The translations under genes were made by a program, and so were the position numbers. A DNA stretch of 64,000 nt. It comes from Mya arenaria (taxonomy: Eukaryota > Mollusca > Bivalvia > Myida > Myidae). The stretch lies in NCBI RefSeq assembly GCF_026914265.1, contig NC_069124.1, forward strand, positions 85,398,915 through 85,462,914, read 5' to 3'. The notes beneath the pieces were generated by a model that was given only the letters and a program-made list of their open reading frames with translations, was not told the origin of the DNA and did no database searches. The stretch's first letter is position 1; each line of letters starts with the position of its first letter. Shown here piece after piece: positions 61,933 through 64,000 of this stretch.

Positions 61933-62934
61933 CTAATAACGACTTGCCAGAAAACATGAAGTTCTAAATAAGGCATGCTTTTCTCCTGCCTTTACAGCGT
62001 AATGACCATTCTCCAGAGATATATGAACGGTACTAGCAACCAACTACACCAAACATAGCACATCAACTGTGGTTGTCTGTCTGACAGACCCTTCATGCAT
62101 TCATTAACAACATGACATATGAATAAGAACAAATGAGAAAAAAACAAAAAATCCGCAATGTCATCTCAAAATCACATTTTAAAACATATAAAGATCAATA
62201 ACAAACTAAGTCCAATCCTAATATTATGCTCACTAGTAGCCTGTTTATATGCAGTTTTTATCTTAAAGTTACAAACTAACAGAATATTTTCATAAAAATA
62301 TCAAAATTCAAAACAATTTTTTCTAAATCTACAGCTGTTTGTTTTCATGCTATAAAGTTCAAAAGACCAATCAATTTGATTTATGGATGTGTTTCTTCGG
62401 TTTTCACATACAAAAACGCAGATTCTTCCTGTTCTTATTAAATATTGTTCAATATTTGTCTCTGTATTGAATATGCACAAAATTGTGTTAAGATGCACAA
62501 TGTTTGATAGCAAAAAACCTAAAACTTAAAATACTTTAATGTAGAAACATGCAAACTTGAAAAGTGAATATGATCTAACATGAACGTACAACAGCAATGT
62601 TCATATCAGACAGTTGATATAATACAGTCTTAACTTTTAAAATGTGATACATTGTAGGCAGAAAGACAGAAGGAAATTATCACACAATATTCATAAACCT
62701 GCGGCAAACGGTAATGCGTCTTTTTATCGATCATAAAAACTTTAAAACACATGTGAATCAATAAAATCATGGTGTTATCCGATCAATCTTAATGGAAAAA
62801 AAATAAATTAAAAAAGTATGCTGTAGTATTAAATATCAACACTATTATTTCTAGATGTTAATAGAGCATCTCAGTTGAATGTCCATCACTACCCTAGCAG
62901 GTACTGCCCCACCCTGGATGCGAGTTAGGCTTGT
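61933..62934. other. 3' flank of the tetraspanin gene
   Basis: AT-rich. Probably contains the 3' UTR of the minus-strand tetraspanin, but no unambiguous AATAAA was found near the stop. The 70-codon frame at 62,301-62,513 has no motif. Confidence 0.4.
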
Positions 62935-63776
62935 TTACACACGGAGGCCGGAGTTTGGCCCTCCAAGCAGCTCATAGCGCACCTCCTTCCTCTTACACAG
63001 CAATACACAGCTGCACATCATACCCAGCAGCTAAAAACATGAAGCAATAAACAATGAGAAATGCCGTGTATCAAACCACTTTACACACTTGTTCATATAT
63101 AAGCACCTAAGACATTGTGCTTGTTTTCAGATATCAAATTAAGACCCGCCCAATTGACATATGACTAAAACAACATTTAAAACATATAATGTACATATTG
63201 GTATTTAGGAATCAGTATGGCAGTGTACAAACCATTATGACAGCAAAGGTGATGGCCACTCCTGCCACATACTTGAGATTCTTTACAAACTCATCCTCCA
63301 ACTGCTTCAGACAGCCCTGCAAGTTTATAACAAACAGTAATAATGTCACACATGCCGTATTGGTTCATTCAAGTAAGGGAGTGTTCAATTACATTATTTA
63401 AAAATTGTGTTTTGGAAATTTGTGGGGTTTTTTTTGACGGAAAAGAACAACCAAAATATGTGGCAGCAAGATACCACATACAAGAATCTTTATTTAAAGT
63501 TGAGTATATAATAACGAGAAATATTACCTCAATGAGCTATTTTACGACATTGGTGCTATTGAATATTTAGGTTGCCTTCAATAAATTAACGTGCTAAATC
63601 CAGCTGCAGTACATAGAGATAAAATAGTTCATAGGTTGGCTTTAATGTACCTGCTTGTAGAGGTTTGAGGTCTTCAAGACATCACACTTCGTGCCGTTGA
63701 TGCAGCAGGACTGCGGAACGGTGACTCGAGTCGTGTTCTTCCAGTCTGTGTAGTTGCTGATTCCACAACACTTCAT
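62935..63776 (-). CDS. Tetraspanin, last three exons (5' part outside window)
   Basis: Four-pass membrane scaffold protein. Exons on minus: 63651-63776, 63233-63316, 62935-63030, all phase 0 and GT-AG. Seen: CCG motif in MKCCGISNYTDW, PQSCC, a further Cys (TKCDV) and the GC before TM4 (KQGCLKQL), the cysteine set of the large extracellular loop. Three N-glycosylation sequons follow the CCG motif region (NYT, NTT, NGT). TM4 runs from NLKYVAGVAITFAVIM to LLGMMCSCVLLC, then a short tail KRKEVRYELLGGPNSGLRV. The membrane-proximal cysteines could be palmitoylated (family knowledge). The subfamily cannot be decided from this part. Confidence 0.9.
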
Positions 63777-64000
63777 CTTTGGACAAACATTTAAATCATT
63801 AAAAATGAAGCATTGTTACTCTTGTTATCATGTCAATGCCCAAAATGTTAATCAAGTCAGTAAATCTCTTTCCTGAATATTAGGTTTGAGTTTAGACCCA
63901 GTGCAGGGAACCTATTTAAGACTGATTTAAGTCTGCAATGAAAGCTTTCAATCCTGGTTTCAGTATTAACCCTAATATTAATTGTAGCAAGACTCTTTTC
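63777..64000. other. Start of a tetraspanin intron at window edge
   Basis: Minus-strand intron sequence ending in CCAAAG at 63,777. The preceding exon is not in the window. Confidence 0.6.

Overview
The window is metazoan nuclear DNA, most likely from a bivalve mollusc (inference). It is AT-rich. It carries intron-split genes, an MSP130-type biomineralisation gene, a molluscan-style TatD (TATDN2-like) repeat copy, and many Helentron/'pearl'-like elements with tandem-repeat cores of the kind known from bivalves. I see no bacterial operon, CRISPR array, rRNA or phage.

Layout. (1) 1,115-11,944 (-): a complete 10-exon alpha-type nicotinic acetylcholine receptor subunit, about 505 aa, whose introns are swollen by four minisatellite fields. 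(2) 11,945-24,300: gene-poor DNA with a tRNA-derived SINE candidate, a MITE, a CGAAG-rich foldback, a 67-bp array, a 51-bp array open on both strands, and a 19-bp array. (3) 24,323-30,740 (-): a complete 10-exon MSP130 / choice-of-anchor I secreted protein, about 579 aa, with a 38-bp array in its eighth intron. (4) 32,707-34,450 (-): a decayed TatD-nuclease-like sequence, then a 21-bp inverted repeat and a tRNA-Thr(AGT)-like sequence. (5) 36,783-38,490: an apparently intact Helentron-like non-autonomous element. (6) 39,291-45,567 (+): a complete 6-exon SIRT6 gene of about 410 aa, with a MITE just upstream, a LINE fragment in intron 3, a Helentron-like array plus a long palindrome in intron 5, and one GC-AG intron. 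(7) 47,579-59,040: a nest of Helentron-like elements, with two paralogous host segments each broken by related elements in opposite orientation, one of which is broken again. (8) 60,578-61,932: a 27-bp array. (9) 62,935-63,776 (-): the last three exons of a tetraspanin whose 5' part lies beyond the window.

The genes (neurotransmitter receptor, skeletal-matrix protein, chromatin deacylase, tetraspanin) do not form a pathway. The most striking features are two repeat phenomena. First, several minisatellites abut exon-intron junctions and carry copies of the adjoining splice site. Second, at least six element ends share one architecture: a sub-terminal inverted repeat, then a 5-6 bp-stem hairpin, then CTCTTGTT or a decayed form of it. 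A nested insertion with a recognisable unoccupied counterpart marks some of their boundaries. All gene models were assembled by hand from conserved motifs, splice-site dinucleotides and phase arithmetic; no search or alignment program was run.
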